64,000 bases of DNA from Stenopsyche tienmushanensis (lineage: Eukaryota; Arthropoda; Insecta; Trichoptera; Stenopsychidae): the NCBI GenBank assembly GCA_008973525.1, contig WACJ01000101.1:930001-994000 (forward strand). Direction: 5' to 3'. Shown here in pieces: positions 45,322-58,250 of this stretch. Position 1 is the first letter of the stretch; every line of letters starts with the position of its first letter. The position numbers were made by a program, and so were the translations under genes. The notes below the pieces were generated by a model that saw only the letters and a list, made by a program, of their open reading frames with translations, made no database searches and was not told where the DNA came from.

Positions 45322-48300
45322 ATCTTCCCACATCCAAGGCTATCATTTGCTTTTCTTATTTCCAGTATGTCATGCAATACACAATTTTAAACGAAATATA
45401 CATATTGATTAAAAAAATGTATTCAAAACGTTTTAAATGAGTAACCCTTAATTTTAAGCGAATATTGTGATACATATTTTCATTCATAAGCTCATTTTGT
45501 TCAAATCCGACGGTCGACGTGCGACCAAACATTAATTTTTACTGAAAAGTTTGTTCATTGAATACATTTACAAGACAGCAAATTCCTAAAGCTAGTAGGA
45601 AATATTCAGCACTTTAAGGATTCGAGGCGAGAAGAATTTAACGGGTCCTCGTAAGCCCGACTTAAGTACTTGTGTCACTTTGCCGGGAGACCGATATGTT
45701 AACTTTAGTCGACAGATAGCACCTTTGTCCAACTTTTAATGCGGTAAGTGTACAAATAAAGTGGAAAGAATTGGAAAACTTCCTTCTTAATCCTTACACA
45801 ATCGCAATTCGTGTATTGGAACTCGATGTATTTCAACGGGGAATCTTTTAAGCTCGACATATTTATGTGCCGGATTAATATTTTTTCTATTCGGCTTCGA
45901 GATATAGCTTATGAATACTTTTAAGTTCGGCAACAGATTTATGTGCTAGAAACCGCTTATCGTGGGAAGATTATTTTTTTCATCAAGTGTCAGATACAGA
46001 TGAATCAATACTATGAGAGTGTTCAAGCAAAAAGGATAATAAAATGTCCATCCATAAGAAGGCTTCAATGCATTCCATCCATTTTTCCACTAAATGAGCA
46101 GAGACGTATTATCCGATTGGCAAAATTTATGACGTTCGCATAAATATGTGCAAAGTTAAAAACCTCTTTTAATAAATATGTATTTTTGGTTAATTTAAGC
46201 ACATTTATAATTTTTTATATGTACGCAAGCCACGGTTTTGATTTTCACTACTTTTACGGATATTTAAGAATCGGTTCAATTCCGATTTTCGTTCAGGTTA
46301 AATGTTCAAAATAAAAGTTTTGCCAATTATCGGTTCAGTTCCGTTTCGAAGCCCTGATTTGAAATATTTCAACAATTGAAAACATGAAATTTATTTTGCC
46401 TCCTTATAATTGAAAATATTCCTCTGATTATTGAAACAACGCATAATTTAATAAAAGCCACATTCACATGTCAACGATATATATATCGACTGTATAAAAC
46501 TATGTTCCAAATGAAAAAAAAAATAATTAAAAAATTGAATGTTTAAGTATAGCAAAGGATTAATTCTCAGACCTCCGTGGAGTTTTTAAGTGTTGGCGTC
46601 GAGATTTTCTTTAATTTTCATACATCTCTGGTTTTTGTATTAAGGTGAATTATTGCTGTCTCCGTTTCGAATTTGGACCCATCCCCGTCCCCAGGAAGGG
46701 AATAGGATCTTTTAATTTTATCATTAACTGAATCAAAGCGAACTGTGTGTCCTCGTAGCCGGTTGATTTATAGCTGAGCCGCACAAGAAGTTAACTGGCT
46801 TTGGGCAGGCTTCAAAATACACCCACAAAAGACCACCCCTTTCAAATTGATACATCCTACTCGCATACACTGCCAAATATCACACACGTTCATACGATTC
46901 AATAAAATTAGCAAACAGGAATTTTGTTTTTTTTTTTCAAATATAATCAGGATTATGTTAGTTTATTGTCTTTTAAACGAGAAAAAATGGTCATTATCGA
47001 TCATATACGATGTTGAATTTCTCATGGGCATTAAAAAGCTATAAGGGATGGTTGCATCCAAAGCGTCTGGTATTTATAAAACGGTTATGTGATGATATTT
47101 GAGAATATGTAGACAAATTAAATTTTAGTGGGAAGGTAAGTTAGAATTTTAGTAGTACGTAGAGAGCTTTACTAAAGTTTTGCAATAGGAATTATTTCAT
47201 TCGGTAGATACAATTTATCAAATAGCAAACGTAAAGTTTGCTGCTATTATTCGTATGCTGGAAATGCAAATCGGAATGTTATTAAATTATAAAAATGTTT
47301 TTACTGAATTAATAAATTCAATCTGCAATGTAATTATGTCTATTTTAAAACATATCATCTACATCTAGACTAGATTGTGTTTGTCGCTACGACGATATTC
47401 GATTATTACGTTGTTCGGTTGCGGAAACCGCACCGGAGAGTCACTTGAGGCCCGTATCATTAGTTTTGATGATGATCCCAGCGTCGATTCATGATGTACA
47501 CTCTTTATTGAAGAAAACATGATTCTTGATCCTCGATATCAATTTGTATCCTCGGGGTGGCGTCAGAGAATGAGGACTTAAAAGGACGAAAAGGGAAGAC
47601 ATTCAAAATATTTAATCATTCCGCTATTAATACAATTTATTTGCCCTTTCGATAGAAAGCAACAATCACGAGGCACATATTTCCATAAAAAGCGAAGATC
47701 AGGTCGTGCCCCGTGCCCCGGAGGTTGGATATCTTCGCAGTTGAGATGAGTGATTAGTCGCGGCGCAGTTCATAGACGATGGTCCCGACTAGCGAGTCGG
47801 CTATGATAAACGACGGAACATGTTTAGGACTTAATTAATGCTGATATAATGACATCACATGGCATCACCACGTGAAACGTGCACCATAATGTGAAAAGAA
47901 AAAAGCGGGATCTAATATTAATAAGCTGCAACTTTAATCAAGTATATATAAGAGTAAAAAATAATATACCACAGAATAATGTCTTAATAAGATCACCATG
48001 ATTGACGGGCTAACCAAATCAGCCCCGCATAAAAAGTATTTATCATTAACACAAATGCTTTGCAATTTAAGTTATGTTATATGTTTTGTATTAAATAAAG
48101 TGTTGATCATTGATAACTTTAATATTATGATGCTTTGTATGAAATGTGTATATTTTCGCCAAAAAATAAATTTAGGCGAAATAATAAAAATAAAAAATGT
48201 GTACATTTTAGGAGAGTTTGGTAGTGAATGATTGGTTGATCGTTAGTAGTTTATTTGTACGTTTCTATTCTCGTGGATATAATAGAAGCTTGGGCCATGA

Positions 48301-48739
48301 ATCTCTTTAACGATAAGATTACCCGGTGATTACTCTGAAAAAGAAAGGAGATCAGAGCGGCGAAATGTAAGTGGGAGAACTATCATCAATGGCAAAGTTC
48401 TTCACGTTTCCGATATGGGTCCAAGGGGATACTCTAAAAGGGAAGAAACAAATCCGATATAGAGCTTCCGTACTTCAGCCCGCAACAAGAAATAGAGCCT
48501 TTTTGTCAGAAGCATGACCCTACTTAATGTTTCAGAGTATTGAGAGCCTGAAAAAACACACATTTTCTTTATTGCACTCTAGATGCTGTTGACTTCCGAC
48601 ACTAATCAACTTTATATAGTCTAGGCTTTATCCATTCTAACAACTCAAAATCATTCATTATTTTTTTTAAATAAAAACATACTAAATTCAATCCATTCTG
48701 CGAGGAAAATGAATTTCAAACATTTTTGGATTTAAGAGC
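45322..48739. other. No gene; possible unique regulatory blocks
   Basis: Mostly AT-rich. 45600-45730, 46560-46860 and 47390-47830 are more balanced and not repeated in the window. 47400-47830 includes CGGAAACCGCACCGG and GTGCCCCGTGCCCCGGAGG. No coding frame with recognisable domain was found; frames at 45943-46143, 46847-47044 and 47998-48231 look accidental. Confidence 0.3.
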
Positions 48740-48870
48740 AGGGCTAATTACTAAAATGCCAAATAATATAGCGTCTTCAAACTAATAAGTAAAATACTTT
48801 CTTTCATAGTATTTTTCTTAAACAATAATAGACATCAACACATCATGTCGGATATTTAGAACTATTTTCG
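48740..48870 (-). repeat. mariner leader/terminal remnant
   Basis: GTCTTCAAACT...AAGTAAAATACTTT, then TAAACAATAATAGACATCAA and GTCGGATATTTAGAACTATT. Same order of blocks as at 31590-31705, and ends like the mariner terminus at 7000-7019. Confidence 0.5.
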
Positions 48871-49430
48871 TACTATACTTCAATCCCTATTCATATAATA
48901 ATTAAGACCTTCCTCATAGATTTCGACTCATTATCGCAAATATGTTAATAGTAAGGCATCATCGCATTCGCAACGAAATATCGTATTTAGTACTTTTTGC
49001 AAGTATTGTCAACAACGATGTATCGTTATCTGGCATTAAGAAGGTTAAGTACGCGCATTCATTTTTATAAATTTAGAATTTGATCCCTCGTTTAAAATAT
49101 ATTCGTGTCATTAAAAAGTCGAGCTTCATAAAATTTTCTATAAATGCCAATGATCTTAAATGACTCTGATATAATGTAGTTTAAATGACTCTGCATGTAT
49201 CTCAAATTCATCCCCATTGATTTTCATATCCATACATACATCGACTCATTTCTATCAAAATATGATGATATATATTTTTATAAAAAAAAATATCAATGAT
49301 TTTTTTCTATTAATTATAATCAGTAAAAAGATAGAAAATAAAATTAGTGATTTTTGTAATTTTTGCTGGTGGAGTTCATATTTGCAAAATTAACTGTTAA
49401 AATTTTAGTTGTATTCCACTTTAATGAATA
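48871..49430. other. No feature recognised
   Basis: AT-rich spacer. Confidence 0.35.
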
Positions 49431-49745
49431 TTAACCCTTTGATGAATATACACTCACATGCTGAGTACGCACTAGAGCAGTGGTTCCTAACCTAGGAGGA
49501 ATTACCCCTGCAGGGGTAAAACAGGTGTTCTTCGGGGGTAATCATGCTGGTAATTTTTGGTATGTAGATAATAAAATGGCAGATCAGCACCATGTGGCTG
49601 AGCACAAATTTTAAAGAGGGGTAAAATCAGTTTCCCTGATAGGCCATAGGGGTAACCATACTGAAAAGGTTAGGAAGCACTGCACTAGAGCGACCCAGAG
49701 AAAGTAGGCCCGCATACGTGGCGTGCAGCGTTCCACAGCGCTTTA
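49431..49745. repeat. piggyBac-like end (R2 family), split by a hAT MITE
   Basis: TTAACCCTTTGATGAATATA at 49431, then ACTCACATGCTGAGTACGCA. After the nested MITE (49478-49682) it resumes with CCAGAGAAAGTAGGCCCGCA and an AGCGCTTTATTT block. Inverted, this equals R2 at 25806-25905, 30004-30092 and 51829-51895. Confidence 0.65.
49478..49682. mobile_element. hAT-type MITE (205 bp) with exact 8-bp duplication
   Basis: Left end CAGTGGTTCCTAACCTAG and right end AAGGTTAGGAAGCACTG are inverted repeats, flanked on both sides by CACTAGAG (49470-49477 and 49683-49690). CAGTGGTTCxxAACCT is the common terminal sequence of many hAT MITEs. It has no coding content and sits inside the R2 repeat. Confidence 0.92.
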
Positions 49746-50512
49746 TTTTTAAGAAGATTTTCTTCCTGTGGCCTTCAATAAAATATTGAAACAAGCATAA
49801 CAGAATATCCGAGTTGGGGTCACATCCATAATCATTCTATCAAATACAATTCCATATGATATGTTGACATATTACTTAAGCATGTCAATAGATCAGTACC
49901 ACAAAGTTAACCCAGATATCCTCATTGACCTATATGCAAGACGCCTTATTTGCTAATGCTATTGACATTAACTATGATATCAATACACATTCCAAAGCGT
50001 TTACTATATAAATATTAAATATTTAAAAAAATCATATATTTTTATAAGAATGCTTTATACAATTATTTCAGACTTACAATGAAGTATGTTTACGAAGCCA
50101 CAGTACATTAATTTGGTCTCTGAAAAATATATTCGTCGACAATGGAGATGTGCAGGCATTCATCCGAGCTTCTTTGTAAACTGAGGTTCGCCTATGCAAA
50201 GTTTTTCAACGGTTTGTCAAGGATCTGCACTAGTTAGAAATTGGAGTAAGTTTTAATCAACTTTAAGGTCTCTCCGGTTTTAAACTTTTCGATGAATTTT
50301 CCATCGCTCCATTTTTGATGACTACATTTCAAATAAATGCTAGCATTCTATTACGCAATACTATTGTATTTAGATACTCATCAATATGGTGACATCCATT
50401 GATGACACGTGTCATTCGTGCAAAATTATAATCGTAGTCATAGATTTTATAATTCAAAATGTTGCCCTAAACACACGTATTCTTTATTTCCATTTTAGAT
50501 GCAATATGTCCC
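49746..50512. other. No feature recognised
   Basis: AT-rich spacer. Confidence 0.35.
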
Positions 50513-50625
50513 TTTTCTGACACCAATGTAGCATGAAGCGATGGTGCTCTCAGATAATGATGAAGAGAAAGAAAGAGAGAAATCTGGACGCAGAAAATCC
50601 CAATCCTACACGTGCATGACCTTTT
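50513..50625 (-). repeat. LTR-like repeat end with primer-site-like motif
   Basis: CTTTTCTGACACCAA (inverse TTGGTGTCAGAAAAG) abuts TGTAGCATGAAGCGATGG, then a GTGCTCTCAG and an AAATCTGGACGCAGAAAATC block as in 23743-23905. Read on the minus strand this is an LTR 3' end (CATGCTACA) followed by a primer binding site. Confidence 0.5.
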
Positions 50626-51828
50626 TAAAAAAACATTATATGAAACTCATTTCTTTTCTCTTTCTATTTGATAAAATTTGAAGATTTTGAAGGAATAATC
50701 TAATGCACAATTATAACAGAGAGTCGATATCTAAATGCAGCCGCATAGGGTGACCGAGAAAGATATTAAAACATTATTTGAGTGGCCTAATATAGCTGCA
50801 GTATGATATTGCGAGAACGCCTCAAAAATCATCCAGAGGATTAATAAGGCACTCGTTGGGCTGTTTTTTCATTATCCTTAAACGTGTTTTTCCCTTTTTT
50901 TAGGTCGAATTTTAACAGATCAAAGTACACATTATAAAAAGGACGATCTATGCGGTCCCAAACTGACAATCGGCGCTAAAATAAGAACGTGGTTTCTACT
51001 AAAATGTAAATTCGGAAGGATGTAGAGGTAAGATTGTAAATCTTCTCCGGCTACAAAAAAACCGAATCCCTTTTCGTCAACCAGAAAATGAACTTTAACG
51101 AGACGTAAAAGGAAAAGGAATAAAATTACCCTCATTTTTTCGACCAAATTAACTTTTATCATAGGCCGAAAATTTTCACAGTTGTTTGACTACATCACAT
51201 GACGTCAAACAGAAAAATCAATACATCCTGATCAAATTTTTTCGCAATTTCAACACATGGAAGCAACAAGAACTTCCCGCATAAGAGGTTGATTACGCGA
51301 ATGAGTTGATTGATTAAAAAAAAGCAATAATCCGACATAGAATAAATATCATCCCCGGGAGGAGATGCAAATTCGGACGGGCGTATTTTGTTTTTCAATC
51401 ACAAACGAGATAATGTAAGACTGACGGGGCCACATCGCCATTTCCTCAGGCTTGGCACAATTATTTTTTCTACGATTCGTTGGCTTGATTTTGTAGATGT
51501 ATATGGATTGAAGAGGTTCAAAGAAAGCAGCATAAGATCCCGGGACTCATGCATGTTTAAAAAGGTTCCGATGAGGTAAACTCGCCTCCCAAAGGAGGCC
51601 TGCGGTATAGTGCTCTTAAGCCGGGCTTATACGGATAGTTCTTAGTGCTGTTACAAAAAAAATCTTATTTGATACGGCCTGGTAAAAAGCTTAATTGTAC
51701 GCAATGGATAAACCGATTTAACCTATGATTAGCGAGTCAAATTTTTAAGGAACACATCAAGCTTAAAATCAATACATTTGGGAACAATAATAGAGTCTTA
51801 AAAAAGTATTTATTGTATTAGAAATACC
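50626..51828. other. No gene; possible regulatory block at 51230-51600
   Basis: 51230-51600 is single-copy in the window and contains GGAGATGCAAATTCGG (POU octamer ATGCAAAT, 51361), TGATTGATTA (51307) and CCCCGGGAGG. Frames at 50932-51162, 51195-51398 and 51388-51579 have no recognised domain. Confidence 0.3.
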
Positions 51829-51895
51829 ACGTGTGTGAGCGTACTCTCTCTAGATTACTCAAGTGCGCACTCAACATGTGAGTGCATACTCATCG
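51829..51895. repeat. Dispersed repeat R2, copy 3
   Basis: CACGTGTGTGAGCGTACTCT and CTCTAGATTACTCAAGTGCG match 25845-25895. Confidence 0.6.
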
Positions 51896-53187
51896 ATTCG
51901 CCAGATAAAATATAGCCAATTTATCGTCCATACAAATTAATTTTTTTCTCAGGCCCGTCAGTGTGATCGAAGCTTGTATATCAATAAATGAACCTTAACA
52001 CTGTTGATATTATTGGGTGTCATAATATTATTTCTTATGTCTTTCTGTGTGATTTTCTATTATTTATTATGATTCTAAGAAAACCACCAACGATCTAAGA
52101 AGACCTCATATCTAATGGTTTTCAACCGGATCGAGACAAATTCTATCATAAATTTAATTTTGTCGTAATCTGTTGATGATTGATGTGATGAATCTCTTTT
52201 TTATACTCTATGAAAAAAAATCGTTCAAATATTGTATTTCTTATATGATTATATTATATTAGGAAAAGAGGCACGGCATTGAAATTAAAACTCTATAGAT
52301 CGCAATATTTGAGAGTATGTATAGGGGTACCTTTACAGCATGATCTTACCATCGATGTACGAGTGTATGATGAGACGCAAGACACCCGTCTCTGTCTCCG
52401 ATGCACTAATCTTCGCACTCGATGTGCGAAAATACTCAATTTATGTATGTCGAGTCCAATCGCTTACAAGCTGATTTAATATGAACGTTTTTAATGAATG
52501 CGTAAACCTTAGCGGATCTTTGTCTTTGTATGATCGTTTTATCGTCGATCCAAATGCATTTTATTGTACTTTAAACTATGATTCCTTTTTGAAAATGCTA
52601 CAAAATTATAAATGCCACATGTGAGTGATCATTTTGTGCAAAAGCGCTATGAAACAAAATCTAAAAAATAATTTAATGAAAGGATATCGCTCATGGATAA
52701 ACTTTTTCCGCATGAATTCGATTTAAGCGCAACTTTTTCATCCGGCATTTGTACACTGGTATGATTTTATTCGGATTTCACTCTTTGAAATTTGAGCATT
52801 CACTTAGTTTCAGAAGCTCGTTGGACAAAAAATGCTATTTGTTCGTATGCTGAAAGCGTTTCAGACAAATGTCGACTGTAATTGCCTTTGAGTACATTTT
52901 GCATGCGAGTGATTAAAATATTTTAGCCTGACGATAGTTCGCTACAAGCATCTTTGTTCCGTGGTTTAATTAAAAACATTCATATGGAATATGTGATACT
53001 CATTTGAAGATTTAATAAAAATCTTAAACAATCCTCTTCCATTCATTTGATTGATTTATAATACCATTTTATATACACATGCGACATTCAATCGGAAAGA
53101 GATGAAAAATCGCTTGTAGTTTGTCCGTGTCCGTTGTATATGTCATATCATCTTCACTATGCTTGTATACATAGTGTGAAACAACCA
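51896..53187. other. No gene recognised
   Basis: 51925-52015 resembles 31260-31370 (GTCCATACAAAT and an ACACTGTTGATA block), probably the interior of the R2/piggyBac-like family. The rest is unassigned AT-rich DNA. Confidence 0.4.
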
Positions 53188-53292
53188 CTAGACCAGTAGC
53201 ACGCCTATTTTATTATATATTACACAACGCACAGTTTCATATTTTAGCTAACAATTTTAGTTAATAAATGGAAACAAAGCAATGCATAAAAT
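53188..53292 (+). repeat. Dispersed repeat R1, copy 2
   Basis: CTAGACCAGTAGCACGCC, CTATTTTATTATATATTACA and AATGCATAAAAT, as at 18363-18462. Confidence 0.65.
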
Positions 53293-54494
53293 ACTGAAAT
53301 ATATACTTCCTTGAATAAAGTAAAATTGAATATCTAATATGGACATCACTAGTTTGTTAAAATGATCTTAATCAAAGGAATACGTATTGCAAAAAGACTA
53401 ACAGGCTGTTGTATTATTGAATGAGGTTTCGCTGAAGTCTATGTACATATCCTGTTGAATTGGTATGCGTCGAGCTTTAGAAGTAGGAGAATATGCAGGT
53501 GAAAGCACTTTGATTTCTCAACATAATTTTCCTCCCGTTGAAATCTATTTTCGTTATAGGTATTTGCTGACGTAAAACCTCATACAATAGTAGGCAAAGA
53601 ATTACAAACATATACATTGTGTCGATGATACGTTATTCACACAGAAAATAATTTATCACATCAAAGAGCAGCCGTGGACGTTGACTTATTTATGCAAAGG
53701 AAAATCCTTAGACGAAGGACGTCCAAAAAAAAGTACGTCAAAAAGTTGCCGATCTCTTTAAGAAAAAAAATCTTTCATGCATAAAATACCCGACGTCTTT
53801 TCGACGCAAATATTCTGAATTCCCTATAAATTAGTCAAGGAATCTATGAACTTTTTTACAAGAGTAACTCACGTAAAGTTTGTCTGTTCCATTGGAGCGT
53901 TTTGGCCGACGACGATAGAGCCGGCTCCCGTGGAGCTTTGTCAAATGAAGGATGATTAATTTCATCAAAAAGCATTTAGTATGCAAAAAAGTTAACAAGC
54001 AAAAATTGCCCTCGTTCTTTCTTGCTATGCAAATTAATATTGGAATGCACAATTTGCGAATTGGAGACAAAATGCAACAGGTGAAGTCTCGTGACTGCGG
54101 AATCTAATTTGATATGTACAAGCGGAGAAATGCATTCAAATCGCGATGCAATTCATTTCATACGGATTCGATGCGAAATTATTTTGTGCTCAAACCAATT
54201 TTCATGCATTTACAATTATGGTATGGTAAAATGGACTGAAAACATAAAAAGAGCCATTGAAACTAGTTCATAAGTGCCGCATAAATTAGATGCAGCTGAC
54301 GCCATTAATGGAATCAAATTGTCGTCAAAAATTTGGGGGATTGTAAATTAAAGCTTGCTTGTTCATGGTCAACGTTTTGAGAGCATTTTCATCGCATGAA
54401 TGAATTAAATATACAGTTAGCTTAGATTCCCTGTGAATCGTCACTAATCGCATAAGGATTGTGGAGATAAATTTGTCTGTAGGTGTGAAGTGAT
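53293..54494. other. No gene recognised
   Basis: AT-rich to mixed. Chance frames only (53831-54070, 54091-54273). Confidence 0.35.
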
Positions 54495-54650
54495 GATGTG
54501 TGTGTTTTGTTGCTATGAATCGCCAAACGCTTGATCGAAACATCTTCACGACGCTATTTTCGTTCCATTGTGAGCTAACGCGGCACCCGTATTGCGCACA
54601 GCTTTCTCATGACCAAATCTTCAGTAAATGTACAATGTGCATAGTTTGTA
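54495..54650 (-). pseudogene. mariner transposase fragment
   Basis: Minus strand: MRKLCAIRVPR, a stop, LTMERK, a stop, RREDVSIKRLAIHS. This is the RKLCARWVPRLLT region of the same mariner family as 6785-7022 and 61290-61500, with two in-frame stops. Confidence 0.72.
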
Positions 54651-55589
54651 ATGGTAATCATGTGTGCTAGCTCACACACTTTCAGTCGATGGTCATTCAA
54701 TACTATTTTGTGGATTTTATTTATCATTTCTGGCATGGTCACATAATTTTTACGTTTTTATGACTACGTTTTTCTTCCTCTGCCACTAAATATCTTATTT
54801 TTTATCGTTGATATTGGGTGAAATGATGTTATTAAAATATTTTACTACATAACGGTGATTATTTTGTTCCGATTAATGACTTGAGCATTTCCCCGTATTT
54901 TTGTGGCCACTCGTTGATTTAAATTATAGTTGTAAATTAGTTCCAACATGGTTTTTACATAGTCAAATTTTAAAATCCGTCAATATTAGTTGAACTTATC
55001 GTACATAAAGCTGTGGGAAAGTTAATCGTAATTATAATAAATGAGGGGGGGGGGGGGCATTATAAAAGTAATGTATGTGTAATATTATGAAACCAAAAAT
55101 ATCATTTTTATGGTATTTTAGAGATGTTTTCGCTTTGCATGCTGGAGTAAAATTACAAGTTATTCGATTTTATTAACCGCCGGCACACGTTTATTAATGG
55201 CATGCGGTTGCGAATAGGACACAGTTGAAAAATTACGGTGACCAAGTTTTAAATTTAAATGCAAGCCCGGATAGATTATCGATAATTTGGACGTCATTTT
55301 GGTATATTATTGCATCATTGTTCGGTAAAAACTTCCATCGGCAGTTTTTGAAAATTGTCACGGTGCTAAAAGCAGATCCAAGCGCATCGCTCAACACCAA
55401 TCGCATTATAAAGCAATTTTATTTTCGCCATATTTAAGCCTAGACCGAACGTTTACCGCAAAAATATTTTAGTCAGATATACTAAGATAAAGGTAAAAAA
55501 ATCTCACAATATTTTCAAAAGGTGGCATTTAGCTTATCAATACTAAAATCATTATTTTGGTTAATTTACGGAGCGTCCTGTATTCCAAG
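54651..55589. other. No gene; 13-base G run
   Basis: A G13 tract at 55045-55057 is unusual in this AT-rich DNA. Otherwise nothing recognised. Confidence 0.4.
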
Positions 55590-55812
55590 TAGGGGTCCCA
55601 AATATTTCTTCAATCAATTATTCGAATAACGAATATGAAATCGGTAAAATATATTATTTGAATACTCGAATATTTTTAATTTATTTTTATTTACATGTAA
55701 TAATATAGATCAGTGCTTCTTAAAATTATATAGAAAGCGGACCCCTTCTTGAGCAATTTTTTTTTCGGTAGTTATTTCGCGTCCATGAGTCCAACCGGAG
55801 ATTCGAAACATT

Positions 55813-55906
55813 GGAAAAAGGTGAATTTTTTCCCCACAATCTGGTTTTGATCTCGAACCTTTACAATATGAGTCCAGGATCTAAGCCATTATACCAACAC
55901 TTGGTC
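55813..55906 (-). repeat. tRNA-derived SINE, copy 4 (5' part)
   Basis: Minus orientation: GACCAAGTGTTGGTATAATG (ending 55906), AGATCCTGGACTCATATTG and a degraded B box GGTTCGAGATCAAAACC. Truncated 3' part. Confidence 0.72.
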
Positions 55907-56170
55907 TGGTTAAAATAGCTATAACTCCGTAAATAGTTGGAATTTTGGAAATTTATTTGGAGAATATATTCTTTATTGTCTAAAACTTTGAAAAAATGTA
56001 AAAAAATCTAGACAAGAACATCCTCTTAGGTACGTATTTGGAATTTTTAAAATACATCTAACGTAAAAATCATCTTATGTTCTTATAAAAATACACCGTT
56101 TATTTTGGAGTATAAAACATCCAATGGTTTAACTTTAAATGAAAAAGGATTAACTTGAAATAAAAACACT

Positions 56171-56239
56171 TTATAGACCAGCGGTCGGCAACTTTTGGGC
56201 TGGCGGACCACTTTTACATGGACTATTTTTATCACAGTT
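56171..56239. repeat. hAT-type 5' terminal scrap
   Basis: CAGCGGTCGGCAACTTTTGG with GGCGGACCACTTTT following is the typical left end of hAT MITEs; a matching right end was not seen. It is cut by the TTAA element at 56240. Confidence 0.5.
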
Positions 56240-56797
56240 TTAAAACCCTTTCGTTAGTGAGCAAATTTAAAATGGATGAAGTCGTTGATGTCATAATCGC
56301 TTTACACTGATTACTTTCTGTCAGCTCCTAATCAGCGCAAGACAATCTTCAATTCGTGGCAGAGTCAATTGTAAATGAACACTTGATAGTGCATACAAGA
56401 CCACGTCATTTCTTTACATAAACAATGCACAAAATATCGATTCAAGTGCTCCTCCTTTAGAAGGAAATGATAATTGGACAAAGACTCATTCAACACGCAG
56501 CGAAGAACAGCAAGCAGTTAAATAAACAAACACTCTCGATAACACACAATATTCGGTCGTTTCTTTGCGTAAACAAATAACACACTTGAAATCGAAATCA
56601 TTATAAGTCGATACATTTGAGCTTAACGATCTATACAATCATGAGATGCATGCGAGAAAGCTCTCCGTCTCAGTCTCCTGAACTGCGCTAAGTTCTCTTT
56701 GTCTCTGTCTGTCTCCGAGCTTCAATGTGCAAGATTGCTCTATCTGGATCACTAGAGTGCCGCCGTACCGGTACGGCGATACCGCTCAAAGGGTTAA
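56240..56797. mobile_element. piggyBac-like MITE, copy 3 (558 bp, TTAA-bounded)
   Basis: TTAAAACCCTTTCGTTAGTG at the left and CGCTCAAAGGGTTAA at the right. Its content matches the loop and right arm of 22988-23719 in the same orientation and 29290-29843 inverted. Near the right end GCCGTACCGGTACGGC is a palindrome. Size close to that of copy 2. Confidence 0.82.
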
Positions 56798-57323
56798 TCC
56801 AACGACCCACTAACTAAGCGTTTGTGTTAAATATTATATATTGAAATTCATTTTTCAGGAAATAAATAAATAAAAGTGCATTGAATGTTTCCTCTTTTAT
56901 ACTTGACCGTGATTTTGTTTGTATTGATCTTGCTGTCGAAAAAATCTTTTCAATTGCCGTTGAAATTGGTTTCATCGACAGTAGAGGGTCGTAAAGAATA
57001 TTTATATTATTTTTTTACACATTTTTTGGCGTGATCAAATTTTTTGAATAAATTTTTGAATAAATTTTTGAATAAATTTTCTAGCTTTTTTTTGTGTCGA
57101 CTCGTGTTGTTTCTCGACCTTCTTCATTGATGTCTAATTCGTCACACATCCTGAATAAATATACTAAAGAAGACGAATCTATTACTGATGATCATTCTAA
57201 ATTACTTAATAAAAAAACGAATAATATCCGATTAATTTAATAAATATTCGAAATTACGAAATTTTCGAAAAATGACAAATATATTTGAATATCGAATATT
57301 CAATTGGGACCCCTAATTCCAAG

Positions 57324-57849
57324 TGACCTTTCAATGTGATTTCTGCAACCGAACAACGCAGCAATTGGCAGCTGACACAACGAAAGCAAGCAAGCGAAAG
57401 CAACGCGGGGCTCAGAAAGTCAGCCAATAGCCTTCAATATGTCACATTTGATATATTGACATTTTTTTTTTCAAATATCTAAAGTATTAGGACAATAAAT
57501 ACCGCTAAAAATAAGAGCATTTTAGACAAAACAGTAGAGATTTCAGAACTATCATAATCCTTTAAAAAGCCAACATATCAAAACTGTATTTAAAAAGCAA
57601 TTACGTATAGTTTGTATTATTTTTTAATAAAATAAACTGTGATAAAAAAATAGAAATGTGCTTAAATTAGTCAAATATACAAATTAATTAAATATTTTGA
57701 ATATTTCAGTTGAAACGCTCTAAATTTGTTAGATTATACTGGGCACATTATTACAGAAATATCTATAAAATTTATTTTAAACTATTAAATAAAATGTGGC
57801 AAATTATTATTAAAACTAATAACGTTAAAAAAATGTGTAAAAATCTTCA
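57324..57849. other. No feature recognised
   Basis: A short GC-balanced stretch (57340-57440), then AT-rich DNA. Confidence 0.35.
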
Positions 57850-58250
57850 AATTTAATTTTCAAAATCAGTGCTCCGTTCGAGAAACGTTCCGCGCATCAC
57901 GTTATTTTTATCCTCGCCCCAACCATTCTTCCGAGTCAAATATTCGACATATTAAATAGCAAATTTTTGCATATAAACTGCAAATAATTGATGCCTTCAA
58001 GGTGATCATAACGAACGCTATCCAGCAAATTCAGCTCGATTTATTCGATAAAGTCATCGAAAATTGAACCTTCCGAATCGTATCATCAAGTAAACCCGCT
58101 ACGGATATTTGAACAATACTATATTTAATACTTAATGCCATAAAATAATATTTTAATTGACAAAGAAATTGAGTGGATATCTTTTACATAATCTGTTTTA
58201 TTTATATTCAAAAGTTGAGCGTCTTTATTGAAAGACCCTAATAAAATGTT
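57850..58250 (+). pseudogene. Tc1-like transposase C-terminus and 3' end
   Basis: AAAATCAGTGCTCCGTTCGA at 57870 is shared with the inverse of 16930-16950. Plus frame then gives YKLQIIDAFKVIITNAIQQI, QLDLFDKVIEN, a stop and TFRI, matching the last part of the same transposase. The following AT-rich tail (58130-58245) is shared with 7960-8080. Middle part of the protein deleted. Confidence 0.75.

Larger units (their letters stand above)
55590..57315. mobile_element. hAT-type non-autonomous element hosting other insertions (exact 8-bp duplication)
   Basis: Left end TAGGGGTCCCAAATATTTC and right end TCAATTGGGACCCCTA are inverted repeats; ATTCCAAG flanks both (55582-55589 and 57316-57323). Sub-terminal ATTCGAAT-type repeats and the inner block AAGTGCATTGAATGTTT to CATCGACAGTA (56874-56984) match 4290-4402 of the smaller relative. 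Within it lie a SINE (55813-55906), a hAT-like TIR scrap near 56171 and a piggyBac-like MITE (56240-56797). No transposase was recognised. A short tandem TTGAATAAATTTT repeat occurs at 57043-57080. Confidence 0.87.

Noticed and set aside
53640..53810. Basic frame with GRPKKK-like sequence as a DNA-binding protein
   Set aside because: The frame is short, broken and found only in a poly-A-rich stretch.
55045..55057. G13 run as a functional quadruplex
   Set aside because: A single homopolymer could be slippage or sequencing error; no further G tracts nearby.
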